Below are positions 35,464-45,265 of a stretch of 64,000 nt of DNA, piece by piece (the stretch's first letter is position 1; every line of letters starts with the position of its first letter). Location of the stretch: NCBI GenBank assembly GCA_963733265.1, contig CAVTCF010000001.1, positions 930,001 to 994,000 on the forward strand, given 5' to 3'. The translations under genes were made by a program, and so were the position numbers. The notes under the pieces were generated by a model. The model was not told where the DNA came from. It did not search any database and worked only from the letters and a program-made list of their open reading frames with translations. Source of the stretch: PALSA-1006 sp963733265. GTDB taxonomy: Bacteria; Pseudomonadota; Gammaproteobacteria; Burkholderiales; Gallionellaceae.

Positions 35464-35844
35464 ATGCAACGAACCATGCTACAAGCCAAGCTGCACCGCG
35501 TGCGCGTAACACAATCGGAGTTGAATTACGAAGGCTCCTGCGCAATTGATGAAAATCTATTGGATGCTGCCGGCATTAAAGAATACCAACAGATCGACAT
35601 TTACAACGTCAACAACGGCGAACGTTTTACGACCTATGCCATTCGCGCCCAAAGGGGATCCCGTACGATTTCAGTGAACGGGGCCGCCGCACATCGCGCC
35701 GACCCGGGTGATATTCTGATTATTGCCACGTATTCCATCTACACTGAAGCCGAATTACTTGGATTCCATCCCTCACTGGTCTATGTAGACGAAAATAACA
35801 ATATCATCGCGCAACGCAACCAGATTCCAGTGCAGACAAACTAA
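35464..35844 (+). CDS. panD: Aspartate 1-decarboxylase PanD
   Basis: Pyruvoyl enzyme making beta-alanine for PanC. The self-cleavage site G24-S25 in YEGSC generates the pyruvoyl group. Conserved TTYAI and GAAAHRADPGD are present. It is 126 residues, with GGAGG seven bases before the ATG. It completes the panBCD set, 89 bases after panC. Confidence 0.96.
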   Translation: MQRTMLQAKLHRVRVTQSELNYEGSCAIDENLLDAAGIKEYQQIDIYNVNNGERFTTYAIRAQRGSRTISVNGAAAHRADPGDILIIATYSIYTEAELLGFHPSLVYVDENNNIIAQRNQIPVQTN

Positions 35845-35902
35845 CTTTCTTTCATAAGGGGAGTTAGAATGCGCATTGGGCAAACAGTTCAGTGAGCGTT
35901 TT

Positions 35903-37942
35903 ATGGCTTCTTCTGTAATGAAGAAAATATCGTCTGGTCAGGGAATGAAGCTGGCGTCTCTGTTATTGGCCTTCGCTTCAATCTTTTCTGTAACGCTGCT
36001 CTACTACACTCAAAATCCTTTCATCGAGGCTTTTGAAGCCAAAACCTACGACCTCCGTTTTGAAAATATGCGCGGTGCGCTGGTGCCCAATCCGGAAATC
36101 GCAATTATTGCGATCGATGAAAAAAGCATTGCAGAATTGGGGCGATATCCCTGGACTCGTACCGAATATGCCAGATTGATAACCATGCTCTCCGATGCAG
36201 GTGCAAAGGCGGTGCTGTTTGATGTTTTTTTCCCGGAACACGAGAATGAAAATGCTGATAAAGCGTTTGCCGATGCGTCCAGGCTGGCAGGAAATGTGGT
36301 GTTGGCCACCTCCTTTGAATTTGATAAAGATTTAAATATTACAGGACGTATAGGCTCTATCCCGGAAATAGAGAGCTCGGTCAGCGGGATTGGGCACATC
36401 AATTTTTTGCCAGAACCAGACGGGGTGAATCGTCTCAATATGTTATTTCTGGCTGACGGCGATAAAAATATTCCCTCTTTGGGATTGCTAGGCGCAATGG
36501 CGGCACTGGGTGAAAAAAAATTCGTTCCGGGTTTTTTTGAGATTGCTTTGGGCGCGCGACATATTCCCGTGAATGAAAATTATTCGATGTGGATCAATTT
36601 TACCGGCCCCCCAAAAATTTATCCCCGCTATTCATTTTCCGATGTGGTTAACGGGCGAATTTCTCCGACTCTATTAAAGAATAAAGTATTGTTTGTCGGG
36701 GCGACCGCAACGGGAATTTACGATATGCGCGTGACTCCGTTTGACGGTAATACACCCGGAGTTGAGGTTCATGCGACTATCGCCGATAACATTATTAGTG
36801 AACGCTTTATCCGGCGGACGGGATTGGAGAAATTATTCGATATTTCACTCATCATCGTGCTGGGCACTCTGGCATATTTTTTGACCACGCGGTTACGTTT
36901 GTATATAGCGTTACCCGTGGCGCTGTTTCTTTCAGCCGGTTATGTTTGGGTGAGTTACAAATTATTCCTGCAAGGTCATTGGGTCAGTATGATTTACCCG
37001 CCCATTTCGGCATTCACCGCGCTGCTTGTGGGTTCAAGTTTTCGCTTTTTGGTATTGGAGCGAAGTGCGCGACAAATGCGTGCCATGTTTTCGAGTTATT
37101 TGTCTCCCAAACTGGTTGCGCGTTTGGAAAAAGAACCGGACGCTGCAAAATTAGGCGGGGACAGCAAAGATGTCACGGTATTGTTTACCGACATCAGGGG
37201 ATTTACTTCGTTTAGTGAAAGTCATACGCCGCAGGAAGTTGTGGCAAGACTCAACGAGTACTTGGGCGAAATGGTAAAAGTAGTCGATCAATTCGACGGC
37301 ACAGTCGATAAATTTATCGGTGACGGAATAATGGTTTACTGGGGCGCGCCGCTAGCCCAGCCTGACCATGCCCAGCTAGCGATTGGTTGTATTTATGCCA
37401 TGCGGAAAAAGATGGATGAATTGAGGGTAAAATGGAAAAAAGAGGGGGTGGAGCTCTTCTATATTCGCGGAGGTCTGCAATCAGGTGAGGTCGTGGCAGG
37501 AAATATCGGTTTTGAGGGAAAGAAGATGGACTACACCGTTATCGGCGATACGGTGAACCAAGCGGCGCGACTGGAAAGTACAGCAAAATATTATGGCGTT
37601 GCTTTCCTGGTGGGAGAGTCCACTTATAATCTGACTTCCGAAATATGCCTTTACCGTGAAGTGGATAGAATACGCGTGGTAGGAAAGCAATTGCCGGTCA
37701 GGATTTATGAGCCTGCAGGAATGTCACACGGCATGGATGGCGTTATCGTTGAAGAATTCAACGCCGCGTTGGCAATGTACCGCGATAGAAAATGGCGCAA
37801 AGCACATGTGCATTTCCTGGAGATCAGCAGACGCTTGCCGGAAGATATGCCCACTAAAATCTATATCGAGCGTTGCGAGTATTTTATCGAAAATCCGCCA
37901 CCTGATGACTGGGACGGTGTATTTAACAGAGATGAAAAATAA
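35903..37942 (+). CDS. CHASE2-domain class III adenylate/guanylate cyclase
   Basis: Membrane-bound nucleotide cyclase. An N-terminal membrane helix is followed by an extracytoplasmic CHASE2 sensor (about residues 45-300, with AIIAIDEKSIAELGRYPW), about three membrane segments, and a catalytic domain with the two metal aspartates in LFTDIRGFTSF and DKFIGDGIMVYWGAP and the conserved NQAARLES segment. Whether it makes cAMP or cGMP is unresolved. ATG 35903 is the first in-frame ATG; the best ribosome-binding site (GGGGAG) instead serves ATG 35869, which opens an 8-codon ORF in another frame ending at 35895. Confidence 0.87.
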   Translation: MASSVMKKISSGQGMKLASLLLAFASIFSVTLLYYTQNPFIEAFEAKTYDLRFENMRGALVPNPEIAIIAIDEKSIAELGRYPWTRTEYARLITMLSDAGAKAVLFDVFFPEHENENADKAFADASRLAGNVVLATSFEFDKDLNITGRIGSIPEIESSVSGIGHINFLPEPDGVNRLNMLFLADGDKNIPSLGLLGAMAALGEKKFVPGFFEIALGARHIPVNENYSMWINFTGPPKIYPRYSFSDVVNGRISPTLLKNKVLFVGATATGIYDMRVTPFDGNTPGVEVHATIADNIISERFIRRTGLEKLFDISLIIVLGTLAYFLTTRLRLYIALPVALFLSAGYVWVSYKLFLQGHWVSMIYPPISAFTALLVGSSFRFLVLERSARQMRAMFSSYLSPKLVARLEKEPDAAKLGGDSKDVTVLFTDIRGFTSFSESHTPQEVVARLNEYLGEMVKVVDQFDGTVDKFIGDGIMVYWGAPLAQPDHAQLAIGCIYAMRKKMDELRVKWKKEGVELFYIRGGLQSGEVVAGNIGFEGKKMDYTVIGDTVNQAARLESTAKYYGVAFLVGESTYNLTSEICLYREVDRIRVVGKQLPVRIYEPAGMSHGMDGVIVEEFNAALAMYRDRKWRKAHVHFLEISRRLPEDMPTKIYIERCEYFIENPPPDDWDGVFNRDEK

Positions 37943-38029
37943 GTAGTTTATGATGTTGGTAGCCTCGCTGCACTGACTTTCGAGCGGGGTGTGATTTTCT
38001 TTTTCGGATTTGAATTGAAGGTACACATA

Positions 38030-41000
38030 ATGCGCATCACTATTCTATCTATTTTTTTGCTTGGTTCATTTATTCATGCGGCGGTCTTCGCGGCTGACGC
38101 TGCATCCACGGCAGACCTCTCGAAAGCGGAATTTTCAAAAGCAATTCCTTTGGCAAAAGGAGCCCAAAAATTACTCGAAAGCAGCGGTGAGCGGTTGTAC
38201 TTTTCCACGGCGGATGGTTCGGTTGCGGTGACTGATCTTGAAGGAAAGTTAATTCATACTTTGCAAGGAAAAGAGAATGGCGATCCCGTGTTGAAAAAAC
38301 CGGAAGCAGTTGCTATTGGAGCGAACCATGTCTATGTGGCCGACAGCGAACTAAACCAGATCGCTATATTTTCGGTGGATGGAAAATACGAACAGAGTTT
38401 TGGTGCCAAGAAGGGTGGATTTTTTGCCTCCGGAGGCGGAGAACATGAACTAAAAAAGCCGCGCGGGGTTGTATTCCACGAGGGCATTGTGTACGTGCTG
38501 GATAACGGTTCAAAAAGAATATTGATGTTTGGCAGCAACGGCGTTTTTTTAAATCCGCTCGAAATCAAGCCTTCAGCAGCCTCAAAAACAAGCAAGGGAC
38601 AAGGTGAGGTATATAAACTGCGTGAACCTGTCGAATTGAAGGCAGATAGTGCAGGGCGTTTATACGTTCTCGATTCAGACGACTCTCTGGTGAAGGTTTA
38701 TAGTTCTGCGGGAGAATTTTTGCATGCGATTCCCTGGGATGGTGAATTGAGCGGACTTGCGGTTGCACAAGACGGGGTCTATGTAGCAAAAAATAATGAC
38801 TATACGATTCAGAAATATGACTTCAATGACAAGCTGCTGTATCGATTCGGGGCCAAAGGCGATGGACGGGGGCAATTCAAGAGTCTTTCCGGATTGGCTG
38901 TTGCAAGAGATCGACAAGTGGTATTGGCAGATGCGGCAAAAGGTGTAGTCGACTTCTTTGTCGCGGATGCAGGTATTCCGATCGAGGTTATTCCCAAATT
39001 GTCATCGCGACCTTTTGTGCAAAGTTCGGGTGAGTCCATTCAGGCAGCAGTGAATAAGCTGGCATGGAATGGCAAAGATACGGTTTATGGGGTTGATACG
39101 GATCAGGAAGCAATAATTGTGATCCGCAACGGTAAAGCCGACAAACCGATCAAGCTTGCAGACGTTACGCCTGTTGCTGTTGCAGTCGATGCAAGCGGCG
39201 CACCATGGATTCTGGACAAGAAAAAATACCGGGTCATCAAACTGGATGTGGCAAGCGGGAAGGTCGTTTCCAGCTTCGGCAGTGAAGGTTCCCATGACGG
39301 GCAGTTTGATTCGCCTACCGACTTGGTCATTTCAGCTTCAGGCAAGTTTTATGTGTCAGATAAGGGACGAGATTCGGTTCAGGTGTTTGACAGCGACGGC
39401 AAGTTTTTGAGCGCTATCGCAAAGTTGGGCGACCCCGTGAGCATCGCTGTGGATAAGCAGGAAAATCTTTACGTGTTGGAAAGTTCAAATAGTTACATTT
39501 CAATGTACTCCCCCAAAGGTGCTTTGATTGGTAATTTTGGAAAAGAGAAGGAAGGGGCCTCCGGCAATTTACTCAAGCCAGTAGCTCTGATGACTACTTT
39601 TGACGAAGTTTTTGTCGTTGACGGTAACCGTGTAAAAGTCTATTCACAAAAAGGAGAATACAAACGTTCCTTTGGTGCCAAAGGCACGCGCCTGGGTGAA
39701 CTGGATGAGCCTGTAGCAATTGCACAGAAAGACGATATCTCGTTTTTTATTGCGGAGCATGCAAATAAACGAATACAGACGTTTGTCACGCAGTACAAGC
39801 CGGTTGCGCCCCTGCAATTTGTTGCGAAAGGTGGATTGCACAGCATTGAGTTGAACTGGGATGTCTCGCCTTACTCTTACGTCAAACAGTATCAAATCTA
39901 TCGTTCAAAAGATGAACATGCAGGTTTTGTCCGCGTCGGGACGAGTAGTTCAAACCAGTTTATTGACAGGGGGCTGGAAGCAGACGGAGTTTATTTTTAT
40001 CTGGTTTCTGCCGAGACTCGTACGGGGTATGAGGGCGCAACAAGTGCTTTGGTAAGCGGCACTTCAAAACGGTATACCCCGCCAACGCTGGCGACCGTCG
40101 ATGTTGCAACCACTCCGTGGCAAATTAAATTATCCTGGAAGCCGATTGAATCTGAATTCATTAATTCTTACATCATTTATCAGAAAGACGGAAATGCCTT
40201 TGCCAAAATAGGTGAGGCCATCACGCCGGAATTTATCAAAGACCAGCTCACGCCAAACACCAAATATACCTACTATGTAGCGGCACATAGCTCTGATGGT
40301 ACTGAAGGTGAAAAGTTTGAAGTCAAAGCAACGACGCTTCCGTTTAGCAAAGCGCCGCTGGAAATAGAGGTGCTCAATTTGCGCCCCATTTTTTCAAATA
40401 GCTACAAGCTGTATGAGCAAGACGGGCTTGGGACAGTCAAGCTGACTAACAATACTGACAAAGACATGGATGAGGTAACACTGTCTTTCCTGCTGAAGGA
40501 CTTTATGGATTTTGCAACAGAGACAAAACTTGAAAAATTGCCGTCCGGTAAAAGTGTGGAGCTCAAACTCAAGGCGGTATTTAACAACAATATTCTCAAT
40601 GTGACTGAAGATACTTCGGTGCAAACTATGTTGGAGGCTAGTTATTTCGATAGCGGGAAACGCGAGTCGTATAGCAAAAATGCAACTGTAAGCGTATATG
40701 AAAAGCACAAATTATTGTGGAGCGAGCCTAATCGTTATGCTTCATTCATCACACCCAAAGATCCGCCTTTAATATCGTTCGTGCGGTCAATCGTAACGCA
40801 GTATCCTGAAACTAAAGACGAGGTTCAACTAGCCGCCGCAGTATTTAATGCTTTGGGCGTGTATGGGCTAACTTATGTGCAAAACCCGAACGATCCTTAT
40901 CAGGTGAAATCGGGTAATACGAATATGGTGGACTATGTTCAGTTCCCGAGAGAAACACTGGAGCGCAAATCCGGGGACTGCGTCGATCTGGTCGGCTTTT

Positions 41001-41791
41001 ATGTGGCGGCAATAGAGAGTTTGGGGATTTCCACGCGGGTCATCGAAGTGCCGGACCACTTACTCATGATGTTCTCAACGGGCGTTAAGGCAGATGCTGA
41101 CGGGTACAACATGGACGATATGTATGTCGTATACGACGGCATGTTATGGATTCCGGTCGAAACGACAGTAGTGGGTAACTCTTTTGTCAAAGCATGGGAG
41201 ACGGGAGCCGCCAACTACTACAAATGGAAGGGTAAAGGCTTGGAGATTTTGGATATTTCGCAAGCATGGCAAACATATAAACCCGCGAGCTTGCCGGAAT
41301 CAAGATGGAAACCGAATGAGGTGAGCAAGGATAACATCGATAAAAAGTTCCCCAATGAAATTACGTCCTTGCTCAAAATCATTGCGCAAACCAAAACTCG
41401 TCACTATCGGCAACTGATAGAAAAAGATCCGAAAGATGTGGATGCGCATTTGCAGGTCGGGATTATTCTTGCCAAATTTGGTGACAGGGTCGAGGCGATG
41501 AAATATTTTGACAAGGTCGTCAGCTTGCAACCCGGGAATGCGGCAGCGCTAAACAACCGCGGGAATCTGTTCATGATCGAAGATAAATATGCCGAGGCGC
41601 AAAAGGCCTATCAGGAAGCGGCAAAGTTTAGTCCGGACGACCCTTATGTCTGGATCAACCTGGTCAAAGCATACAAGGCGACCAATGCAATCAAGGAGGC
41701 CAAAGAGGCATTTTCAAAAGCTCAGGCGCTGGATCCCGGTATCAAGAAAAAATACAAGGCACTTTCACTGGAACTTTCGAATACATTGTAA
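38030..41791 (+). CDS. Large secreted NHL/FN3/transglutaminase-like/TPR protein
   Basis: A 1253-residue exported protein: signal peptide ending HAAVFAADA; many NHL-type beta-propeller repeats (residues about 40-600, e.g. FYVSDKGRDSVQVFDSDGKF); two fibronectin-III-like domains (about 600-780); a beta-sandwich; a transglutaminase-like core with C984 in SGDCVDLVG, H1010 in VPDHLLMMF and a later Asp; and C-terminal TPRs (about 1120-1240). Start ATG 38030 follows GAAGG. It lies downstream of the cyclase and upstream of a small secreted protein, and may act as a periplasmic or surface assembly/processing factor; this is inference. Confidence 0.82.
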   Translation: MRITILSIFLLGSFIHAAVFAADAASTADLSKAEFSKAIPLAKGAQKLLESSGERLYFSTADGSVAVTDLEGKLIHTLQGKENGDPVLKKPEAVAIGANHVYVADSELNQIAIFSVDGKYEQSFGAKKGGFFASGGGEHELKKPRGVVFHEGIVYVLDNGSKRILMFGSNGVFLNPLEIKPSAASKTSKGQGEVYKLREPVELKADSAGRLYVLDSDDSLVKVYSSAGEFLHAIPWDGELSGLAVAQDGVYVAKNNDYTIQKYDFNDKLLYRFGAKGDGRGQFKSLSGLAVARDRQVVLADAAKGVVDFFVADAGIPIEVIPKLSSRPFVQSSGESIQAAVNKLAWNGKDTVYGVDTDQEAIIVIRNGKADKPIKLADVTPVAVAVDASGAPWILDKKKYRVIKLDVASGKVVSSFGSEGSHDGQFDSPTDLVISASGKFYVSDKGRDSVQVFDSDGKFLSAIAKLGDPVSIAVDKQENLYVLESSNSYISMYSPKGALIGNFGKEKEGASGNLLKPVALMTTFDEVFVVDGNRVKVYSQKGEYKRSFGAKGTRLGELDEPVAIAQKDDISFFIAEHANKRIQTFVTQYKPVAPLQFVAKGGLHSIELNWDVSPYSYVKQYQIYRSKDEHAGFVRVGTSSSNQFIDRGLEADGVYFYLVSAETRTGYEGATSALVSGTSKRYTPPTLATVDVATTPWQIKLSWKPIESEFINSYIIYQKDGNAFAKIGEAITPEFIKDQLTPNTKYTYYVAAHSSDGTEGEKFEVKATTLPFSKAPLEIEVLNLRPIFSNSYKLYEQDGLGTVKLTNNTDKDMDEVTLSFLLKDFMDFATETKLEKLPSGKSVELKLKAVFNNNILNVTEDTSVQTMLEASYFDSGKRESYSKNATVSVYEKHKLLWSEPNRYASFITPKDPPLISFVRSIVTQYPETKDEVQLAAAVFNALGVYGLTYVQNPNDPYQVKSGNTNMVDYVQFPRETLERKSGDCVDLVGFYVAAIESLGISTRVIEVPDHLLMMFSTGVKADADGYNMDDMYVVYDGMLWIPVETTVVGNSFVKAWETGAANYYKWKGKGLEILDISQAWQTYKPASLPESRWKPNEVSKDNIDKKFPNEITSLLKIIAQTKTRHYRQLIEKDPKDVDAHLQVGIILAKFGDRVEAMKYFDKVVSLQPGNAAALNNRGNLFMIEDKYAEAQKAYQEAAKFSPDDPYVWINLVKAYKATNAIKEAKEAFSKAQALDPGIKKKYKALSLELSNTL

Positions 41792-41823
41792 TAGTGCAAT
41801 TGAAAATTAATTAGGAGCATGTC

Positions 41824-42219
41824 ATGAAAAAGATCTGCGTGTTTATTCTCTTGGTGGTGTACACCTTCCTGTCTTCGGCAATTTATGCGGCTGACAATAA
41901 AGAGGGGACGATGAGTATATGGGATATTTTGCGTAAGAAAATTGAATCCTTCACGCCGCAAAAAAAGATAGTCGCCACTAACGCTGTCGGTGGTGTGCGG
42001 GGCGCACTATCGGATGCCGGTGATATTTATTGGAAGGGTGAGGCAACGCAAGAAGTAATTGATGCGGATGAAATGACTGCATTCAAGAAAGCGATGGATT
42101 TTGGAGCGGCAGGAAATACGCCTCAGGCTCAAACGGCGTTTTCTGAATTCATCAAAACATATCCGGACAGTCCGTTGCGCAAGGATGCTGATCAGGCGTT
42201 GGCGGCACTTTCAAAATAA
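41824..42219 (+). CDS. Small secreted protein with TPR-like end
   Basis: A 131-residue protein with signal peptide ending SAIYAADN. The mature part has SIWDILRKKIESFTPQ, a central GGVRGALSDAGDIYWKGE and a C-terminal helix pair that resembles a TPR/YbgF-type repeat (TAFSEFIKTYPDSPLRKDADQAL, quoted in part). AGGAG precedes the ATG. It lies 32 bases after the NHL protein gene and is probably co-transcribed with it. Confidence 0.75.
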   Translation: MKKICVFILLVVYTFLSSAIYAADNKEGTMSIWDILRKKIESFTPQKKIVATNAVGGVRGALSDAGDIYWKGEATQEVIDADEMTAFKKAMDFGAAGNTPQAQTAFSEFIKTYPDSPLRKDADQALAALSK

Positions 42220-42563
42220 ATTGCTAATGCCGTCAATAGAGTTAGTGAGTCTGGATTCCTTTAATAAAAATCGTTCAATAAACCGTCATTGATGAAACAA
42301 CAAGCCATTCCACTGGTGAAACTACTAGCCATTCGACTAAGCGCGATAAAACATGCGCTAAGTCGCTGGTTATAAGCCAGCAAGCTGGCAACTGGCTGGT
42401 TATCCCGCGGTGTCAATTTTGCATTCGGCTTGCCGAATAGCAGATTGCCTATTCAACCATAGAACTGCCGTTCAATTTGCAGGGAATTGGTTATTCAATT
42501 AATGTGCAGCAAAAAATTTAGTGAGAAGTGAAAATTGATTTATGAACTTGGGGCTCTCTCGAA
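42220..42563. other. Non-coding spacer upstream of the FIST gene
   Basis: No gene is seen. It contains short repeated motifs (AGCCATTC twice, near 42303 and 42329) and a small hairpin GCTGG-TTATAAG-CCAGC near 42365, followed by further CTGG/CCAG pairs. This could be a leader with RNA structure, but it matches no riboswitch I recognise. Confidence 0.35.
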
Positions 42564-43712
42564 ATGAAAAACCACAAATTAATTAGTACTTCGCCACTGA
42601 TAATCGAATGTGAAGGAGACTGGGATGCTTTACGCAAGGCAATCACCTATGTGGGCTCCAATTCTGAAGTAAAAGGGGTTATGGTTTTTGCTTGCGAAAG
42701 CAACGGGCTGGCATCAGACAATTTCAATGAATTCCTGCGCACTTTCTCGAAGCCGGTTTTTGGTGGTGTATTTCCGGCATTAATTTCCAATGGGGAATAC
42801 CTTGGGAGTGGAAATATTGTGTTGGGATTAAATGTTGATTTGGACGTATATTTGTTGCCCTCACTGAGTGACCCTTCACCGAACTACAACAAGTGGCTAA
42901 TAGACGAAATGCCTCCTGATAGCATGTTGCAAGCAAAGACCATGTTTGTATTTGTAGATGGAATGGCACCTCGCGTAGGTGATTTGATGGATTCCTTGTT
43001 CAATACATTTGGGCTGCAAGGAAATTTTGTCGGTGGCGGCGCGGGTTCACTCACAAATCCAAACTTGCCTTGCCTAATTACCAATAAAGGGATGCTACGC
43101 GATGCTGCAGTTCTGGTAGCACCCAAGATGTTATATAGTCAGGTGAGTGTGGCGCATGGTTGGTTGCCAATTGCCGGACCTTTTGAAGTTACAGGCTCGG
43201 ATAAAAATGTCATTTTGACCTTGGATTGGGAGCCTGCAATTGAAGTTTATAAACGTATACTAGAAACACAAGTTGGAACTGATTTTGACTTTGCAACCGA
43301 ATCCGCTGTATTTCCCTTTGGCATGACGCGGCTCAATATGGAATTTGTTGTACGAGACCTGGTTGGCGTGCGTGAGGATGGAGGATTGGTTTGCACCGTT
43401 GATATTCCGAGAGGGACGCTTACTTTTATTATGAACGGGAACTCAAGTAGCATGCTTTCTGCCGCTGCAGAAGTTCGGCAGATGGCGAATTCCAGAGCAA
43501 AGGATATACCGTTGCATTCGGTTGATATTGTTATTGACTGCATTTCACGGGGACTCTATTTGGGAGAGAATGTACGTGCTGAACTAAACTCATTGTCCGG
43601 TGAAACAAGGCCGTTAGTGGGGGCGTTTACTTTGGGTGAAATCGCAAATAGCGGCAAGGACTGCCTCGAGTTTCACAATAAGTCAGTAGTTGTTGCAACC
43701 ATTTGGAGTTAA
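42564..43712 (+). CDS. FIST-domain sensory protein
   Basis: A 382-residue soluble protein with FIST_N and FIST_C layout: VMVFACESNG and FGGVFPALISNGEYL in the first half, FVGGGAGSLTNP in the middle, and GAFTLGEIANSG near the end. FIST proteins are thought to bind small ligands such as amino acids for signalling. A histidine kinase and a response regulator follow directly, so it probably supplies input to that two-component system. Confidence 0.88.
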   Translation: MKNHKLISTSPLIIECEGDWDALRKAITYVGSNSEVKGVMVFACESNGLASDNFNEFLRTFSKPVFGGVFPALISNGEYLGSGNIVLGLNVDLDVYLLPSLSDPSPNYNKWLIDEMPPDSMLQAKTMFVFVDGMAPRVGDLMDSLFNTFGLQGNFVGGGAGSLTNPNLPCLITNKGMLRDAAVLVAPKMLYSQVSVAHGWLPIAGPFEVTGSDKNVILTLDWEPAIEVYKRILETQVGTDFDFATESAVFPFGMTRLNMEFVVRDLVGVREDGGLVCTVDIPRGTLTFIMNGNSSSMLSAAAEVRQMANSRAKDIPLHSVDIVIDCISRGLYLGENVRAELNSLSGETRPLVGAFTLGEIANSGKDCLEFHNKSVVVATIWS

Positions 43713-43771
43713 TAAGAGCGTCTGCCAAACAAGTGAAGAAAATGACAATCGAATTACGAGTGGAGTAGCTT

Positions 43772-45265
43772 TTGAGCATTCTGGAACAGCAATCACTTTT
43801 TGAAGTTGTCATGGGTATTGGCAATGGAACAGATACCCATGAAATGTTACAGAGCAGCCTGTCAATCATGATTCGGAGATTGGGCTGTCATTTGGGTGCG
43901 GTAGTTCGCGCTGATAATGAAACGATGGAAATCGTGCATAGCATTCCAAATCACGTCAAAAATTCACCTGAAATAATATTGCTGTGCAAATCCGCATTTG
44001 GAGAATCAAAAAATAGAGTTCGCCCCTTAATTCAAACAACACCGGAACACACCCTAATGGTATTCACAATGCCAGATTACGGTATTCTGGTGCTCGGCAA
44101 GGTTGGCTTGCCATTCTCAAAAAGGGTTATGGGGACGCTCGTCAGAATTGCGGAAAAGCTGGCTATAGCATGCGTAGCCTGTGAACAAACACAGATCATC
44201 CAGAAAGAACAACAGCATTTCCAGATGCTGGAATCACGCTACCGTTTTTTATTTTCAAACAGCCCTCTGCCTGTATGGGTGATTGATGCGAAAAGCCTTA
44301 GGTTTCTGAACGTGAATGACTTGGCGATTCAACATTATGGATATACTCGCGAAGAATTTAGTCAGATGACCCTGCACGACATCCGTCCACTGGAAGACAT
44401 TCCTGAAATGCTCCGACTTATTGCCAGCATGACTCATGGAAGAGTCGAAGGTGAACTTCGTCACTTAAAGAAAGACGGCACTCTTATGAGTGTGGAAATT
44501 AATTCAACCTCGATAAATTATGATGGAATTCCGGCTAGAATAAGTATTGTTCAAGATGTCACAGAGCGCAAAAGAATAAATAACGAGCTTGAGCAAACTA
44601 CACGTCAACTGCGTGAACTTGTGTCGAATTATGAAGCATTGCAAGTAGCGGAACGAAAATTGATTGCCCGTGAGGTGCATGATGAGCTGGGTCAAACTTT
44701 GTCAACATTGCGTTTCAACATTTCAATGCTAAACAGCAAATTTGGCACGGACAACCCGGATCTTTCGACGCTATTGAAAAATATGAAAGAGTTAATTGAT
44801 CATGCGATATTTGGAGTGAGAAATGTATCTGAAAATCTTCATCCCGCTGTTCTTAATCTGGGGGTCTTTTTGTCGATTAAATGGTTATGTGAAAACTTCA
44901 CATCGAATTTTGAGATTCCATGTATTTTCAATTCGCCAGAGCCGAGCATAAAGTTAGCAGAGAACCGTGCAATAGTGTTATTCCGCATCGTTCAAGAGTC
45001 ACTGAATAACATCATGAAACATGCAGGCGCACAAACCGTTCAGGTTTCTCTTTCTGCATCTAATGATCAAATGAGTATAGAAGTTCGAGATGATGGAAAA
45101 GGGTTCGAAATAGATGCACCAAAGTCTCAGAAGACTTTTGGACTATTCGGAATGCGGGAACGTGTTCGTGCTGTTGGGGGAAGTCTGACGATTACTAGTG
45201 AGCGCGGAACTGGAACAAGGGTTTGGGCAAGTATTCCAATTCAGGATGTTGAAAGTCAAAAATGA
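43772..45265 (+). CDS. PAS-containing NarL-type sensor histidine kinase
   Basis: A 497-residue cytoplasmic kinase without membrane helices. An N-terminal GAF-like region (about 1-140) is followed by a PAS domain (about 160-280), a HisKA_3 dimerisation helix with phospho-acceptor H303 in REVHDELGQT, and an HATPase domain with NNIMKHAGA and EVRDDGKGF. The start is TTG 43772 with GGAG seven bases upstream. It overlaps the response regulator by four bases and follows the FIST gene. Confidence 0.9.
   Translation: MSILEQQSLFEVVMGIGNGTDTHEMLQSSLSIMIRRLGCHLGAVVRADNETMEIVHSIPNHVKNSPEIILLCKSAFGESKNRVRPLIQTTPEHTLMVFTMPDYGILVLGKVGLPFSKRVMGTLVRIAEKLAIACVACEQTQIIQKEQQHFQMLESRYRFLFSNSPLPVWVIDAKSLRFLNVNDLAIQHYGYTREEFSQMTLHDIRPLEDIPEMLRLIASMTHGRVEGELRHLKKDGTLMSVEINSTSINYDGIPARISIVQDVTERKRINNELEQTTRQLRELVSNYEALQVAERKLIAREVHDELGQTLSTLRFNISMLNSKFGTDNPDLSTLLKNMKELIDHAIFGVRNVSENLHPAVLNLGVFLSIKWLCENFTSNFEIPCIFNSPEPSIKLAENRAIVLFRIVQESLNNIMKHAGAQTVQVSLSASNDQMSIEVRDDGKGFEIDAPKSQKTFGLFGMRERVRAVGGSLTITSERGTGTRVWASIPIQDVESQK

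Noticed and set aside
42220..42563. Possible riboswitch in the spacer before the FIST gene
   Set aside because: Short hairpins are present, but none of the conserved cores I know (c-di-GMP, cobalamin, TPP, glycine) can be recognised.
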